Source of the DNA: a virus
Direction: 5' to 3' (one strand)
Length of the DNA stretch: 23,039 nucleotides
IMG/VR virus record: IMGVR_UViG_3300008262_000319
Location: 1-23,039 of that record
The notes beneath the pieces are model-generated. The model ran no database searches. It was not told where the DNA came from and worked only from the letters and a program-made list of their open reading frames with translations. Position numbers and translations under genes: made by a program. The stretch's first letter is position 1, and the number at the start of each line of letters is the position of its first letter. Shown here piece after piece: positions 1-6,118 of this stretch.

Positions 1-61
1 TGTTGCGCCAGTTACCGAGGCAACTCCAAGCGTTGAATCAAATATCGACGTCCCAGTTTAG
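1..61 (+). CDS. C-terminal end of an upstream portal-like protein (5' partial)
   Basis: The frame starting at base 2 is open from the window edge and ends at TAG 59-61. The visible residues (VAPVTEATPSVESNIDVPV) are a Pro/Val/Thr/Ser-rich linker, as found before the last helical segment of portal proteins. The next gene begins three bases later in the same frame and continues the same linker style (DVPATDVAQ). The two may therefore be one protein interrupted by an amber codon, through readthrough, mutation or sequencing error, or two adjacent genes. Function is inferred only from that continuity. Confidence 0.5.
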   Translation, partial: VAPVTEATPSVESNIDVPV

Positions 62-64
62 GAT

Positions 65-937
65 GTGCCCGCAACCGACGTCGCACAAACCGCGATGAAT
101 GGAGCACAAATCTCATCAATGCTTGAAATCATCATTCAGTCGGCAACTGGTGTGCTCCCCGTGTCAACTGCAAAGGCGGTGATGGGTGCGTCGTTCCCAA
201 TGCTTACAACCGCTCAAATCGAGGATATCTTCTCAGGAATTAAAGAAGGTTCGGTTGACCCGAATGCGGTGGCAATGCAAGCGATACAACGCACAATGCA
301 TCATCTAAGCGGTAAGGTTCGTGACATCGATATGAGTGACGAGGATGAAAAGTATTGGATTGAGGTGATGACTGAGCGAGGTGAATACATCGACTTGAAT
401 GAATGGCAACTTGTGAGTGAGGAGGACGCTTGTCACACACACGACGAGGAGGTCGATGCAATCAACAAGATTCAATCGCTCGAACTGGCCTCATACGACT
501 CATATGCCAACGGCGACCAAAAATCGAAGTGGGGTGACGCGGGAATGTATAAGTTGAGGTATGCGTACACGACGAACATCAGTAAAAAATCGCGCGAGTT
601 TTGTCGAGCAATGGTCTCGATGTCTAAAAACGGAAAAGTGTTCCGATATGAGGACATTCAAAATATGAGTGACAATGGTGTGAATGGTCAGTTTGCGCCC
701 TCAGGTTCAAGTAGTTACGACATTTTCACCTTTAAGGGGGGGTGCTTTTGCAGGCACGCTTTCAAGCGTCTCATTTTTATGCGCAAGCGGGATGAAAAGG
801 GACGCATCATGCCGAACAATGGACTTGAGAACGAAAAGAGGGTCGGCAATGTTCCCTATGTACCGCAAAAAGGAATCGAGGGTCAAACACCCTATTCAAT
901 GCCGAATCATGCATCACTAAAATACACCTACGAATAA
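65..937 (+). CDS. Portal C-terminal region / minor capsid (Mu gpF-like) protein
   Basis: This is a 290-residue structural head protein. Residues about 11-65 (MNGAQISSMLEIII, then SATGVLPVSTAKAV and ASFPMLTTAQIEDIF) look like the C-terminal helical tail of siphophage portal proteins. Residues about 175-245 carry SREFCRAMV, YDIFTFKGGCFCRH and a Pro/Asn-rich end, which resemble the Cys/His-containing Mu gpF-type head-morphogenesis domain that is fused to portals in many Bacteroidetes phages. The GTG start at 65 is the first start after the in-frame TAG at 59-61; no good ribosome-binding site is visible, which favours its being part of a longer protein. Its TAA overlaps the ATG of the following connector gene (TAATG). 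The assignment rests on sequence style remembered for the family and is moderate. Confidence 0.62.
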   Translation: MPATDVAQTAMNGAQISSMLEIIIQSATGVLPVSTAKAVMGASFPMLTTAQIEDIFSGIKEGSVDPNAVAMQAIQRTMHHLSGKVRDIDMSDEDEKYWIEVMTERGEYIDLNEWQLVSEEDACHTHDEEVDAINKIQSLELASYDSYANGDQKSKWGDAGMYKLRYAYTTNISKKSREFCRAMVSMSKNGKVFRYEDIQNMSDNGVNGQFAPSGSSSYDIFTFKGGCFCRHAFKRLIFMRKRDEKGRIMPNNGLENEKRVGNVPYVPQKGIEGQTPYSMPNHASLKYTYE

Positions 938-1503
938 TGGCCGAGATACTATTCATCAATGATGTGTATGTGAAAAAATACACAACCATCAATGGAGCGG
1001 TTGACCCGAACCTTTTATACCCTGCGATTTATCTTGCTCAAGACAAGTATTTGAGTGCTTATCTAGGCACATCGCTATACACCAAGTTGCGAGATGATAT
1101 TGCTGACAACACTCTATCGGGCGACTATCAAACACTTGTCGATGATTATGCTCGTCGTGTTGTATTATGGTGGACGATGGTTGAAGCATTACCGTCACTT
1201 ACATACAAGGTTGACAATGGCACTCTTGTGCAACGAACATCGGAGGACTCATCACCAGTGAGTGACGTTGTGTTCAAAGATATGCTCAATCGTGCTCGTG
1301 CAAACGCCGAATACTATACTGCATTGATGGTCGATTATCTATGCGCGAACTCATCATTGTTCCCTGAATACTCAAATAATGTATGGCCTCAACGTCCGCC
1401 ATTGCAAATGCGTAAAGGTAGCGGGTCGTATATTTTTAGTAGCGGGAACACGGCGACTAGTCACGATGTTTATGACTATCGACTTTCACAATTGCCATTA
1501 TGA
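937..1503 (+). CDS. Head-tail connector/adaptor-like protein (DUF6712-like)
   Basis: The 188-residue product has a helical N-terminal half (FINDVYVKKYTTINGAVDPN, then YLAQDKYLSAYLGTSLYTKL, then a helix rich in Trp and Arg, ARRVVLWWTMVEALPSLTYK). This is the pattern of the gp6-like or DUF6712-like connector proteins that follow the portal/capsid genes in Bacteroidetes siphophages and sit under the portal ring. The C-terminal third is Pro/Ser/Asn-rich (WPQRPPLQMRKGSGSYIF). The ATG overlaps the previous stop (TAATG) and its own TGA overlaps the next start (ATGA), so it is translationally coupled on both sides. The role comes from position and fold style; no catalytic motif is expected. Confidence 0.6.
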   Translation: MAEILFINDVYVKKYTTINGAVDPNLLYPAIYLAQDKYLSAYLGTSLYTKLRDDIADNTLSGDYQTLVDDYARRVVLWWTMVEALPSLTYKVDNGTLVQRTSEDSSPVSDVVFKDMLNRARANAEYYTALMVDYLCANSSLFPEYSNNVWPQRPPLQMRKGSGSYIFSSGNTATSHDVYDYRLSQLPL

Positions 1504-1622
1504 AAAAAGAGGAATGCGCCGTTAATAAACGAAAAGAGTTGCTCGTGAAGTTGAAAGCATATGAGCAACGATTACTTGCACAAGTAAAAAGACCTAAAGA
1601 TGCAACACAATTGGGTAGATGA
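1500..1622 (+). CDS. Small coiled-coil protein, 40 aa
   Basis: A short frame starts at ATG 1500, overlapping the previous TGA (ATGA), and ends at TGA 1620-1622, inside the next gene. The product begins MKKEECAVNKRKELLVKLKA and is almost entirely charged and helical, with 9 Lys and 5 Glu in 40 residues, so it would form an amphipathic helix or short coiled coil. It fills the 96 bases between the connector and the first holin-like gene, which otherwise would be a gap in a tightly packed operon. The function is unknown; a lysis-cassette accessory is possible. Confidence 0.45.
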   Translation: MKKEECAVNKRKELLVKLKAYEQRLLAQVKRPKDATQLGR

Positions 1623-1932
1623 ATTGATTGCGTATTCAACCGAACAAAAAACATACGTCATTGGAATGAGTATCGGATTGCTTGGCAAAATATCATACGA
1701 GGTCTATAAAAAACGCACATTGTCGGTGATTCAATGGTTGGCCGTCGTTGGAATGAGTGTGTTTTCGGGTTATATGGTGAGCATCTATTGTAATGCTAAA
1801 GGGATGCAGTCGTCCGCTCAATTCTTGGTGCCAATTAGCACGCTCCTCGGCGAGAAGATGTTTATATATTTGTTTGCGAATTACAAATCAATTCTCAGTG
1901 GGATATTCAACCTCATAATCAAACCAAAATGA
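1600..1932 (+). CDS. Phage holin-like inner-membrane protein
   Basis: The 110-residue protein has hydrophobic segments at about 19-31 (VIGMSIGLLGKIS), 43-63 (VIQWLAVVGMSVFSGYMVSI) and 74-106, separated by short charged loops (YEVYKKRT), with a Lys-rich end (IIKPK). Size, segment number and position directly before a second holin-like gene and an endolysin fit a class I or II holin, which would form lesions in the inner membrane and release the endolysin at lysis. It overlaps the 40-aa gene upstream by 23 bases and the next ATG by 4. The family is judged from topology and context, not from a signature motif. Confidence 0.62.
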   Translation: MQHNWVDELIAYSTEQKTYVIGMSIGLLGKISYEVYKKRTLSVIQWLAVVGMSVFSGYMVSIYCNAKGMQSSAQFLVPISTLLGEKMFIYLFANYKSILSGIFNLIIKPK

Positions 1933-2504
1933 GTGATAAAAAACCCCTTGGAAAACGTATCAGTGAGTCAAAGTTCGGCGTGTTTATGCGTGACAAGGTC
2001 AAACCTGTCGCGGGTGATGTGCTCAAGGTCGTGGGTGATATTACTGGCGTCGAGGCAATCGAGCGAGTTGGTGAGTATTTGAATGCTAACAAAGAAAAGA
2101 GCGAGGCACATCGTGACCTAGCACTTGAGTTTGAACGCTATCGACTAGAATGGCAACTTGAGATGCATCGCATTGATGTGCAAAATGAACTTGAATCATA
2201 CAAAGCGGAGGTTGAAGATAGGACGTCGGCACGATTAAGAGAAGCCGAGTATACCAAAACAACAGGCGGTCGCGACTGGTTAATGGCGTCAGTGGTCATC
2301 ACAGGTCTTGTGCTTCTCATCACAACCATCATCACCCTAACATTCATAGTAATTCCGCAAGAAAATCAACGCCTCGCCGATATGTGCTTCGGAGCGATTA
2401 TGAGCATCGGAGCAAGCATCTTCTCATACTATGTCGGTTCATCAAAATCGAGTGCCTTAAAAGACACGACAATCCATAAATTAAGCAACAATGCCGAGTC
2501 GTAA
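1929..2504 (+). CDS. 3TM-type holin with long coiled-coil N-terminus
   Basis: The 191-residue protein has a soluble first half, with a charged helix or coiled coil at residues about 55-110 (LEFERYRLEWQLEMHRID). Two membrane segments follow at about 118-142 and 150-170, and then the sequence YYVGSSKSSALKDTTI. That last motif (Gly-Ser-Ser, small residues, Lys-Asp, right after the final membrane helix) is typical of the Holin_3TM family (PF11351). It lies between another holin-like gene and the endolysin, overlapping both by a few bases. It may act with, or regulate (as an antiholin), the 110-residue protein upstream. Family recognition is good; which of the two triggers lysis cannot be told from the sequence. 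Confidence 0.72.
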   Translation: MSDKKPLGKRISESKFGVFMRDKVKPVAGDVLKVVGDITGVEAIERVGEYLNANKEKSEAHRDLALEFERYRLEWQLEMHRIDVQNELESYKAEVEDRTSARLREAEYTKTTGGRDWLMASVVITGLVLLITTIITLTFIVIPQENQRLADMCFGAIMSIGASIFSYYVGSSKSSALKDTTIHKLSNNAES

Positions 2505-2874
2505 CATTGACGATTGTGTGCCAGTGCTTCGCAAGTGTTGGCGTGATGGTTCTAAAGCATTTGGGGTGCTCAATCCTGAGTTGCCTCAACCATTTATCAC
2601 TTGCACATATCGAACACCTCAGGAACAACTAGACCTATACGCCCAAGGACGAACCAAGGCGGGTGCCATTGTCACTCAAATCAAACGAGGAGGCAAGCAT
2701 AACAGTTACCCATCAAAAGCGTTTGACATTGCGTTCAAGACTCGTGAAGGAAAACTTGACTGGTCGCCTGCTCTATTCGCCAAGTTCGCCCATATCGTCG
2801 CCATTCAATACCCTGAGGTCGAATGGGGCGGGAATTGGAAATCATTCAAAGATATGCCCCATTTTCAAGTATGA
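2491..2874 (+). CDS. Endolysin: M15-type L-alanyl-D-glutamate/D,D-peptidase
   Basis: A 127-residue single-domain peptidase that would cut peptidoglycan cross-bridges or stem peptides at lysis. It shows the M15/VanY hallmarks: CTYRTPQEQLDLYAQGRT at about 38-55, then GKHNSYPSKAFDIAF at 68-82, giving zinc ligands His70 and Asp79, and KDMPHFQV at the C-terminus, giving the catalytic/ligand His124. The length is usual for phage M15 enzymes without a cell-wall-binding domain. There is no signal peptide, so release through the holin is expected. It overlaps the 3TM holin gene by 14 bases, and its TGA overlaps the ATG of the next membrane protein (ATGA). Confidence 0.86.
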   Translation: MPSRNIDDCVPVLRKCWRDGSKAFGVLNPELPQPFITCTYRTPQEQLDLYAQGRTKAGAIVTQIKRGGKHNSYPSKAFDIAFKTREGKLDWSPALFAKFAHIVAIQYPEVEWGGNWKSFKDMPHFQV

Positions 2875-3095
2875 TTGAACCTGATAAAATACAACACCTC
2901 ATTGCGGGTCTTGTTATATATGTGCTTGCAACCATCTTCATTGGTGCACTGGGGTCTTTCATTATATGTGCACTATTTGGATTCGCAAAAGAGTTCATCG
3001 ACTCATCACAGGGTCGTCGATTTAACATGGAGGACTTTCTTTTCACGATGGTCGGAGGCACCCTCGGATTGATTATCGACTTGCTTTTTTTCTAA
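2871..3095 (+). CDS. Small membrane protein, YfiM/DUF2279-like, end of lysis cassette
   Basis: The start chosen is ATG 2871, which overlaps the endolysin stop (ATGA); a longer frame from 2823 would run deep into the endolysin gene. The 74-residue product begins MIEPDKIQHLIAGLVIY. It has a membrane helix at about 9-37, a polar stretch KEFIDSSQGRRFNMEDF, and a second helix at 55-73. The DKxxHxxAG start and the KExxDSxxG...xxxxD loop recall the YfiM/DUF2279 proteins found near phage lysis genes. An outer-membrane or spanin-like role is possible but not shown. The last codons lie on a T8 run (3084-3091), and the TAA overlaps the stop of the opposing gene. See also the related protein at 3325-3561. 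Confidence 0.62.
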   Translation: MIEPDKIQHLIAGLVIYVLATIFIGALGSFIICALFGFAKEFIDSSQGRRFNMEDFLFTMVGGTLGLIIDLLFF

Positions 3096-3325
3096 AAATC
3101 GTCATCGTATAGATTCGCACGCCATTCGTTAAATATAGAACGCATTGCCTTGGCACTTGAGCGAGTCTCGTCATCGAAGTCACTAGCGTCAACATAGTCA
3201 GCAAAGAGATGCGCCATTGATTCGGCAAGGTTTTTACCAATGGTCACGAATCCATTGTCTAGAATATATTCCTGCTCACATATTCGTAGCACTTGTTCGT
3301 TTTCGTTATAGTCAAGCCGAACCAT
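3092..3325 (-). CDS. Hypothetical acidic protein, 77 aa
   Basis: The start chosen is ATG 3325, giving MVRLDYNENEQVLRICEQEY; it shares one base with the upstream TAA (TAATG). A longer form to 3400 would overlap most of the membrane-protein gene and add a Cys-rich tail with no coding logic. The product is acidic, soluble and helical in its second half (LAESMAHLFADYVDASDFDD). I do not recognise the family. It is the last gene of the leftward block and ends at TAG 3092-3094, tail to tail with the plus-strand lysis cassette. TAG is a real stop here, since readthrough would run antisense through the opposing gene. Confidence 0.6.
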   Translation of the reverse strand: MVRLDYNENEQVLRICEQEYILDNGFVTIGKNLAESMAHLFADYVDASDFDDETRSSAKAMRSIFNEWRANLYDDDF

Positions 3326-3561
3326 TATATCAATGAAATTAGATAGGCACCGACGGCACCGAGTAAAGTGAACACTATATCCAGTGAATTGAACATCCAT
3401 GTTCTTTTTTGAATGGCCGATATCATCTCATTCAAGAAAGCGACACCTATCATCGCAATTATAGCGGGTTTAAGGTCAAGCACAAGCATCAAAAGGGCGA
3501 ACGTAACAAGTCCGACAATGAATTGCTTTGACTGATTATCGACGATGCTCTTGAGGTTCAT
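3325..3561 (-). CDS. Small two-helix membrane protein, related to the one at 2871-3095
   Basis: A 78-residue protein with a short polar N-terminus (MNLKSIVDNQSKQFI), membrane helices at about 13-45 and 58-77, and the polar loop NEMISAIQKRTWMFNSLD between them. It aligns without gaps over the first 37 aligned residues with the lysis-cassette protein on the other strand: both have xxGLV in helix 1, an (A/K)xxE motif after it, IxxxQxR in the loop and FTxxGxxG in helix 2, with roughly one residue in four identical. The function is unknown; a membrane partner or a diverged duplicate is plausible. It overlaps the nuclease gene upstream by 26 bases and the next gene by one base. Confidence 0.65.
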   Translation of the reverse strand: MNLKSIVDNQSKQFIVGLVTFALLMLVLDLKPAIIAMIGVAFLNEMISAIQKRTWMFNSLDIVFTLLGAVGAYLISLI

Positions 3562-4024
3562 AGATTTTTTTGAATAGAAACGGCGTGAATGCGGTTTTTT
3601 CTTCCCATCGACTCACCTCATCATACTTAATGACCCACATCTTTGCATAGTTAGGAGGTGCTAGTCGCACAAATGCATAGTGCGTGACGTCGTTCTTTTT
3701 TTGATGTGCCTTGGTGTTTACTCGGAATTCGTCACCGCTTATCCATTTGACATCGATTCGCGTGTCGCCGATGATGACATCAGGTTCGGGTACTGGTTTA
3801 CCGCCTAGCAAGACACCCATTTTGTATTGTTTACCCTCTTTTTGTAGGTAGTATGCAAATACCATCTCACAAAGGACACCGAATCGACTGATTTTGTCCT
3901 CTTGTGTTCCTCGTGAAAATTCGGGGAACAAAGAACGCAACTCTTCATTTGATTCGCTTCGCATCCGACCGATGACATCAGCGACCTCGTTGAGGTATTC
4001 GGGATATGTGAACGACGCAATCAT
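3536..4024 (-). CDS. Probable PD-(D/E)XK nuclease
   Basis: The 162-residue protein has the ordered elements of a PD-(D/E)XK nuclease core. There is a helix with Glu53 (RFGVLCEMVFAYYLQKEG), then a strand with PEPDVIIG (Asp82), then DTRIDVKW (Asp91, Lys93). A further polar strand/helix follows, with many Lys and His (TKAHQKKNDVTHYAFVRL). Such small nucleases serve in phage recombination, DNA processing or host-DNA attack. It overlaps the upstream 53-aa gene by ATGA. The motif match is by eye; the exact family (Holliday-junction resolvase, restriction-like or VRR-like) cannot be decided. NinG lies two genes upstream, so this could be a second recombination nuclease. Confidence 0.58.
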   Translation of the reverse strand: MIASFTYPEYLNEVADVIGRMRSESNEELRSLFPEFSRGTQEDKISRFGVLCEMVFAYYLQKEGKQYKMGVLLGGKPVPEPDVIIGDTRIDVKWISGDEFRVNTKAHQKKNDVTHYAFVRLAPPNYAKMWVIKYDEVSRWEEKTAFTPFLFKKIYEPQEHRR

Positions 4025-4182
4025 AGGTATTGTCTTTTGCCAGTTAGTAGATACAATTCGTTGTTGACGTTATTGAGTTGCGTTCGCAGTTGAGACTCGC
4101 TGATTGAGTTACTGTCACCCAAGAGTGACCATCGCTTGTGACGTAGTTCGGTAATGCGAATGATTTGTTTTTCGGTATACAT
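4021..4182 (-). CDS. Hypothetical protein, 53 aa, helical
   Basis: The ATG at 4182 shares a base with the NinG-like gene's TAA (TAATG), and the TGA at 4021-4023 overlaps the next ATG (ATGA), so this small gene exactly fills the space between two others. The product begins MYTEKQIIRITELRHKRW and ends with LLTGKRQYL. It looks like two amphipathic helices with a polar turn (LGDSNSISESQ), as in small helical-hairpin phage proteins. No motif is recognised. The perfect coupling on both sides is the main support for its being real. Confidence 0.65.
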   Translation of the reverse strand: MYTEKQIIRITELRHKRWSLLGDSNSISESQLRTQLNNVNNELYLLTGKRQYL

Positions 4183-4706
4183 TATTGAATTGATTTAAGA
4201 AGATTTCGATAGTATTTGATTTTCGTTTTTATCTCGTCAAGTGAAAGTCGGAGGGGTTCATTTTTGATTTGATGCAATGCGTTGTATTCGGTGACACCTA
4301 TTCGGTCAGGCAATCTTAATGAGTACTCGATGAGATTGCCGTGTTTATGTTGGTTGCACTCGACACACTGGCCGTGACAATTATGCTCGTGAAATCTCAA
4401 GTTCGGATAAGAACCCACCGAGTAGAAGTGACCTGCATCATATTTGCCGACGAGTGGTCGGTCACAACTGATGCATGGTCGATGCTTATCTCTTGCCCTG
4501 ATATATGCGTTGAATGCTTGTTGCAAGTCTCGTCGCCAGTGACTGACTGACTTGACTCGTTCGCGCATCGCTTTGATTTCGCGTTTGCTTTTTTTCTCTT
4601 CGACTCTTTTTGCATATGAGATGATGCATTGAGGTTTCGTGCAAGTTGGTTGCAATGATGAATAAGTCGGTTCAAAGAATTCTCGACATATCTTGCATTT
4701 TTTCAT
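4182..4706 (-). CDS. ninG: NinG/Rap-like recombination endonuclease
   Basis: The 174-residue protein matches the lambda NinG (Rap) family (PF05766), which cleaves branched recombination intermediates such as Holliday junctions and D-loops. It has an N-terminal zinc knuckle (Cys4, Cys7, Cys22, Cys27: CKIC, then CTKPQC), a basic helix (EEKKSKREIKAMRERVK), an HNH-like core with CISCDRPLVGKYDAGHFYS (Cys78, Cys81, His93), and then HEHNCHGQCVECNQHKHGN (Cys110, Cys114, Cys117). In phages that encode an exonuclease plus annealing protein, as this one does, NinG completes the recombination set. The length is close to that of the family. It overlaps the 75-aa gene upstream by 35 bases. Confidence 0.86.
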   Translation of the reverse strand: MKKCKICREFFEPTYSSLQPTCTKPQCIISYAKRVEEKKSKREIKAMRERVKSVSHWRRDLQQAFNAYIRARDKHRPCISCDRPLVGKYDAGHFYSVGSYPNLRFHEHNCHGQCVECNQHKHGNLIEYSLRLPDRIGVTEYNALHQIKNEPLRLSLDEIKTKIKYYRNLLKSIQ

Positions 4707-4899
4707 TGATAGTCGCGTTTGTTAATACTAACAAATATCGTGAATATCTAGCGGGAATGCGTTTGATTGCACGCGAGTGATGTTGCCATTTATGACTGAC
4801 GCGACCGATGACGCGAATGCAATCATTGTGCAAGTGAAATAATACTCCATTGTCATTGACGACATCAAATGACTGGTCTTTGTTTCGATAGATTTTCAT
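4672..4899 (-). CDS. Hypothetical basic protein, 75 aa
   Basis: The product starts MKIYRNKDQSFDVVNDNGVL and is basic, with a His-rich, strand-like middle (LFHLHNDCIRVIGRVSHKWQ) and an Arg-rich tail (RIPARYSRYLL). It starts inside the last 35 bases of the methyltransferase gene and ends inside the NinG-like gene, so all three are coupled. I recognise no family. The fold looks like a small beta barrel or a nucleic-acid-binding protein, but this is only an impression from composition. The start at ATG 4899 is the only one that gives a full-length product. Confidence 0.6.
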   Translation of the reverse strand: MKIYRNKDQSFDVVNDNGVLFHLHNDCIRVIGRVSHKWQHHSRAIKRIPARYSRYLLVLTNATINEKMQDMSRIL

Positions 4900-6118
4900 A
4901 TTCTTGAATTGATTTAAAGATTTGATACACTACTTGTGGCACAATTGCGTTGCCATATGCCTTTATGCTTTCGGTTCGCCATTTAGAAATGGTAATTCCG
5001 TCCAATTCGGCGGGAATCCCATCATTTCGGCCACAAATCGGGGATTGAGTTGGGAAATCTTGCCAGTTTGTTCGTGCGAAATATCGGCTGCAATTTGCTT
5101 CAGGGCGTATTGAAGATTGACCCCCTTTTCTTGGTGTCTCTTTTTTCTCGCTAGATACGTTTGCGGTTTCATTCCATTCTTGCAATCGAATGCGCTCGGT
5201 GTCGGCAACATTCCTTGCCATTCGATTGATTCTTGGTGTGTCATTTTCGTGTCTAATTCCAACGGCACAGGATAGTGAGTCTTGATTGCTTCCCAATCCT
5301 GTATAGATGGGTGACTGAATCCTACCTTGTCCGTTCGATACCAGTGCTCCACTGTTGTCAATTTGAGGTTCAATGTCGTCGCTAATTCCTTTTTTGTTCC
5401 CAATGTTTTTATCCATTCGACAAATTCCTCTTGAGTCGGTAGTTTTGTCCTTTTCACAAATTGTTTTGACGCCAATTCTAGCGCAAGAGCAGGGTTCGTC
5501 TTGAGCACCTCCATTTGTACCGCATCCGATAGCGTCCTTTGTATTTGTTGCCCCGAACTCCTCATTGTTGCACCCATTAACATTTTTGCCGAACCTGTCA
5601 TGTCGCCTGTCTTGACACCATCTATCACGGTCGGAGTAGGCAATAAACCAAACTCGCTCTCGTTGGTGCACGGCATTGACCGAGCACGCAGGAATAATAA
5701 AGGGCGCGACTTGATACCCAAGATTTTCCAAGTCAGCACACACCTCGTCGAATACCATTCCCCCGTTCCAATTAGTAATCCCGCGAACATTTTCGCCCAC
5801 GACGTAACGCGGGGCAATCTCTCGTATTGCTCTAAGCATTTCAGGCCATAGATGGCGTTCGTCTTCTTTGCCGAGTCGCTTTCCACTTGCTGAATAGGGT
5901 TGACAAGGGAATCCACCTGAAATAAGGTCAATTGTTCCATAGTATTTTGTAAAATTTGTTTTTGTTATATCGTCGAATAATTCGGCATTAGGCCAGTAGT
6001 GTTGAAGCACTCGTTGTCCGAAGGGATTCCATTCGCAATGAAATACATTTTCCCACCCCATCCATTCGGATGCGAGGTCAAAACCTCCAATTCCTGAAAA
6101 TAGTGAACCGTGTCTCAT
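4865..6118 (-). CDS. dcm: DNA (cytosine-5) methyltransferase
   Basis: The 417-residue enzyme transfers a methyl group from S-adenosylmethionine to C5 of cytosine in double-stranded DNA, probably protecting phage DNA from host restriction. Motifs in order: I SLFSGIGGF (5-13), IV GGFPCQPYSASGK (68-80, catalytic Cys72), VI ENVRG (109-113), VIII QRERVW (152-157) and X GNAIVPQVVYQIF (389-401). Residues about 160-370 form a long, polar, Asn/Asp/Gly-rich low-complexity target-recognition region. That region is unusual because a second open frame runs across residues about 60-386 (4963-5940). There is no cognate restriction endonuclease beside it, so it is an orphan. The ATG follows the DnaB stop directly (TAA then ATG). 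Confidence 0.93.
   Translation of the reverse strand: MRHGSLFSGIGGFDLASEWMGWENVFHCEWNPFGQRVLQHYWPNAELFDDITKTNFTKYYGTIDLISGGFPCQPYSASGKRLGKEDERHLWPEMLRAIREIAPRYVVGENVRGITNWNGGMVFDEVCADLENLGYQVAPFIIPACSVNAVHQRERVWFIAYSDRDRWCQDRRHDRFGKNVNGCNNEEFGATNTKDAIGCGTNGGAQDEPCSCARIGVKTICEKDKTTDSRGICRMDKNIGNKKGISDDIEPQIDNSGALVSNGQGRIQSPIYTGLGSNQDSLSCAVGIRHENDTPRINRMARNVADTERIRLQEWNETANVSSEKKETPRKGGQSSIRPEANCSRYFARTNWQDFPTQSPICGRNDGIPAELDGITISKWRTESIKAYGNAIVPQVVYQIFKSIQEYENLSKQRPVI
4963..5940 (-). CDS. Nested overlapping gene inside dcm: methyltransferase-associated protein with HTH-like segment
   Basis: A 325-codon frame with ATG 5940, shifted by one base from the methyltransferase frame and lying wholly within it. 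Its product is not like random shadow sequence. It has two LPTP boxes (GLLPTPTVIDGVKTG at about 98-112 and GMLPTPSAFDCKNG at 243-256) and an HTH-like segment at about 165-220 (TKKELATTLNLKLTTVEHWY, then FSHPSIQDWEAIK). Its end is KISQLNPRFVAEMMGFPPNW (294-313) followed by TELPF. From memory, LPTPxAxD and LNPxFVexxMGFPxxWT are conserved features of the C-terminal parts of phage-encoded cytosine methyltransferases and companion proteins. It could help target recognition. No ribosome-binding site is obvious, so expression might depend on coupling or frameshifting. The protein's function is inferred. Confidence 0.6.
   Translation of the reverse strand: MEQLTLFQVDSLVNPIQQVESDSAKKTNAIYGLKCLEQYERLPRVTSWAKMFAGLLIGTGEWYSTRCVLTWKILGIKSRPLLFLRARSMPCTNESEFGLLPTPTVIDGVKTGDMTGSAKMLMGATMRSSGQQIQRTLSDAVQMEVLKTNPALALELASKQFVKRTKLPTQEEFVEWIKTLGTKKELATTLNLKLTTVEHWYRTDKVGFSHPSIQDWEAIKTHYPVPLELDTKMTHQESIEWQGMLPTPSAFDCKNGMKPQTYLARKKRHQEKGVNLQYALKQIAADISHEQTGKISQLNPRFVAEMMGFPPNWTELPFLNGEPKA

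Noticed and set aside
59-61. General reassignment of TAG to glutamine (code 15)
   Set aside because: More than 2,200 codons of structural genes at 15150-23039 contain no in-frame TAG, and TAG closes genes at 3092, 12223, 14862 and 14935 in sensible places. Only the portal site suggests recoding.
3084-3091. T8 run as an intrinsic terminator of the lysis cassette
   Set aside because: No convincing stem precedes it on the plus strand; the nearby CGGAGG-CAC-CCTCGG pairing is imperfect and lies some 25 bases upstream, inside the coding sequence.
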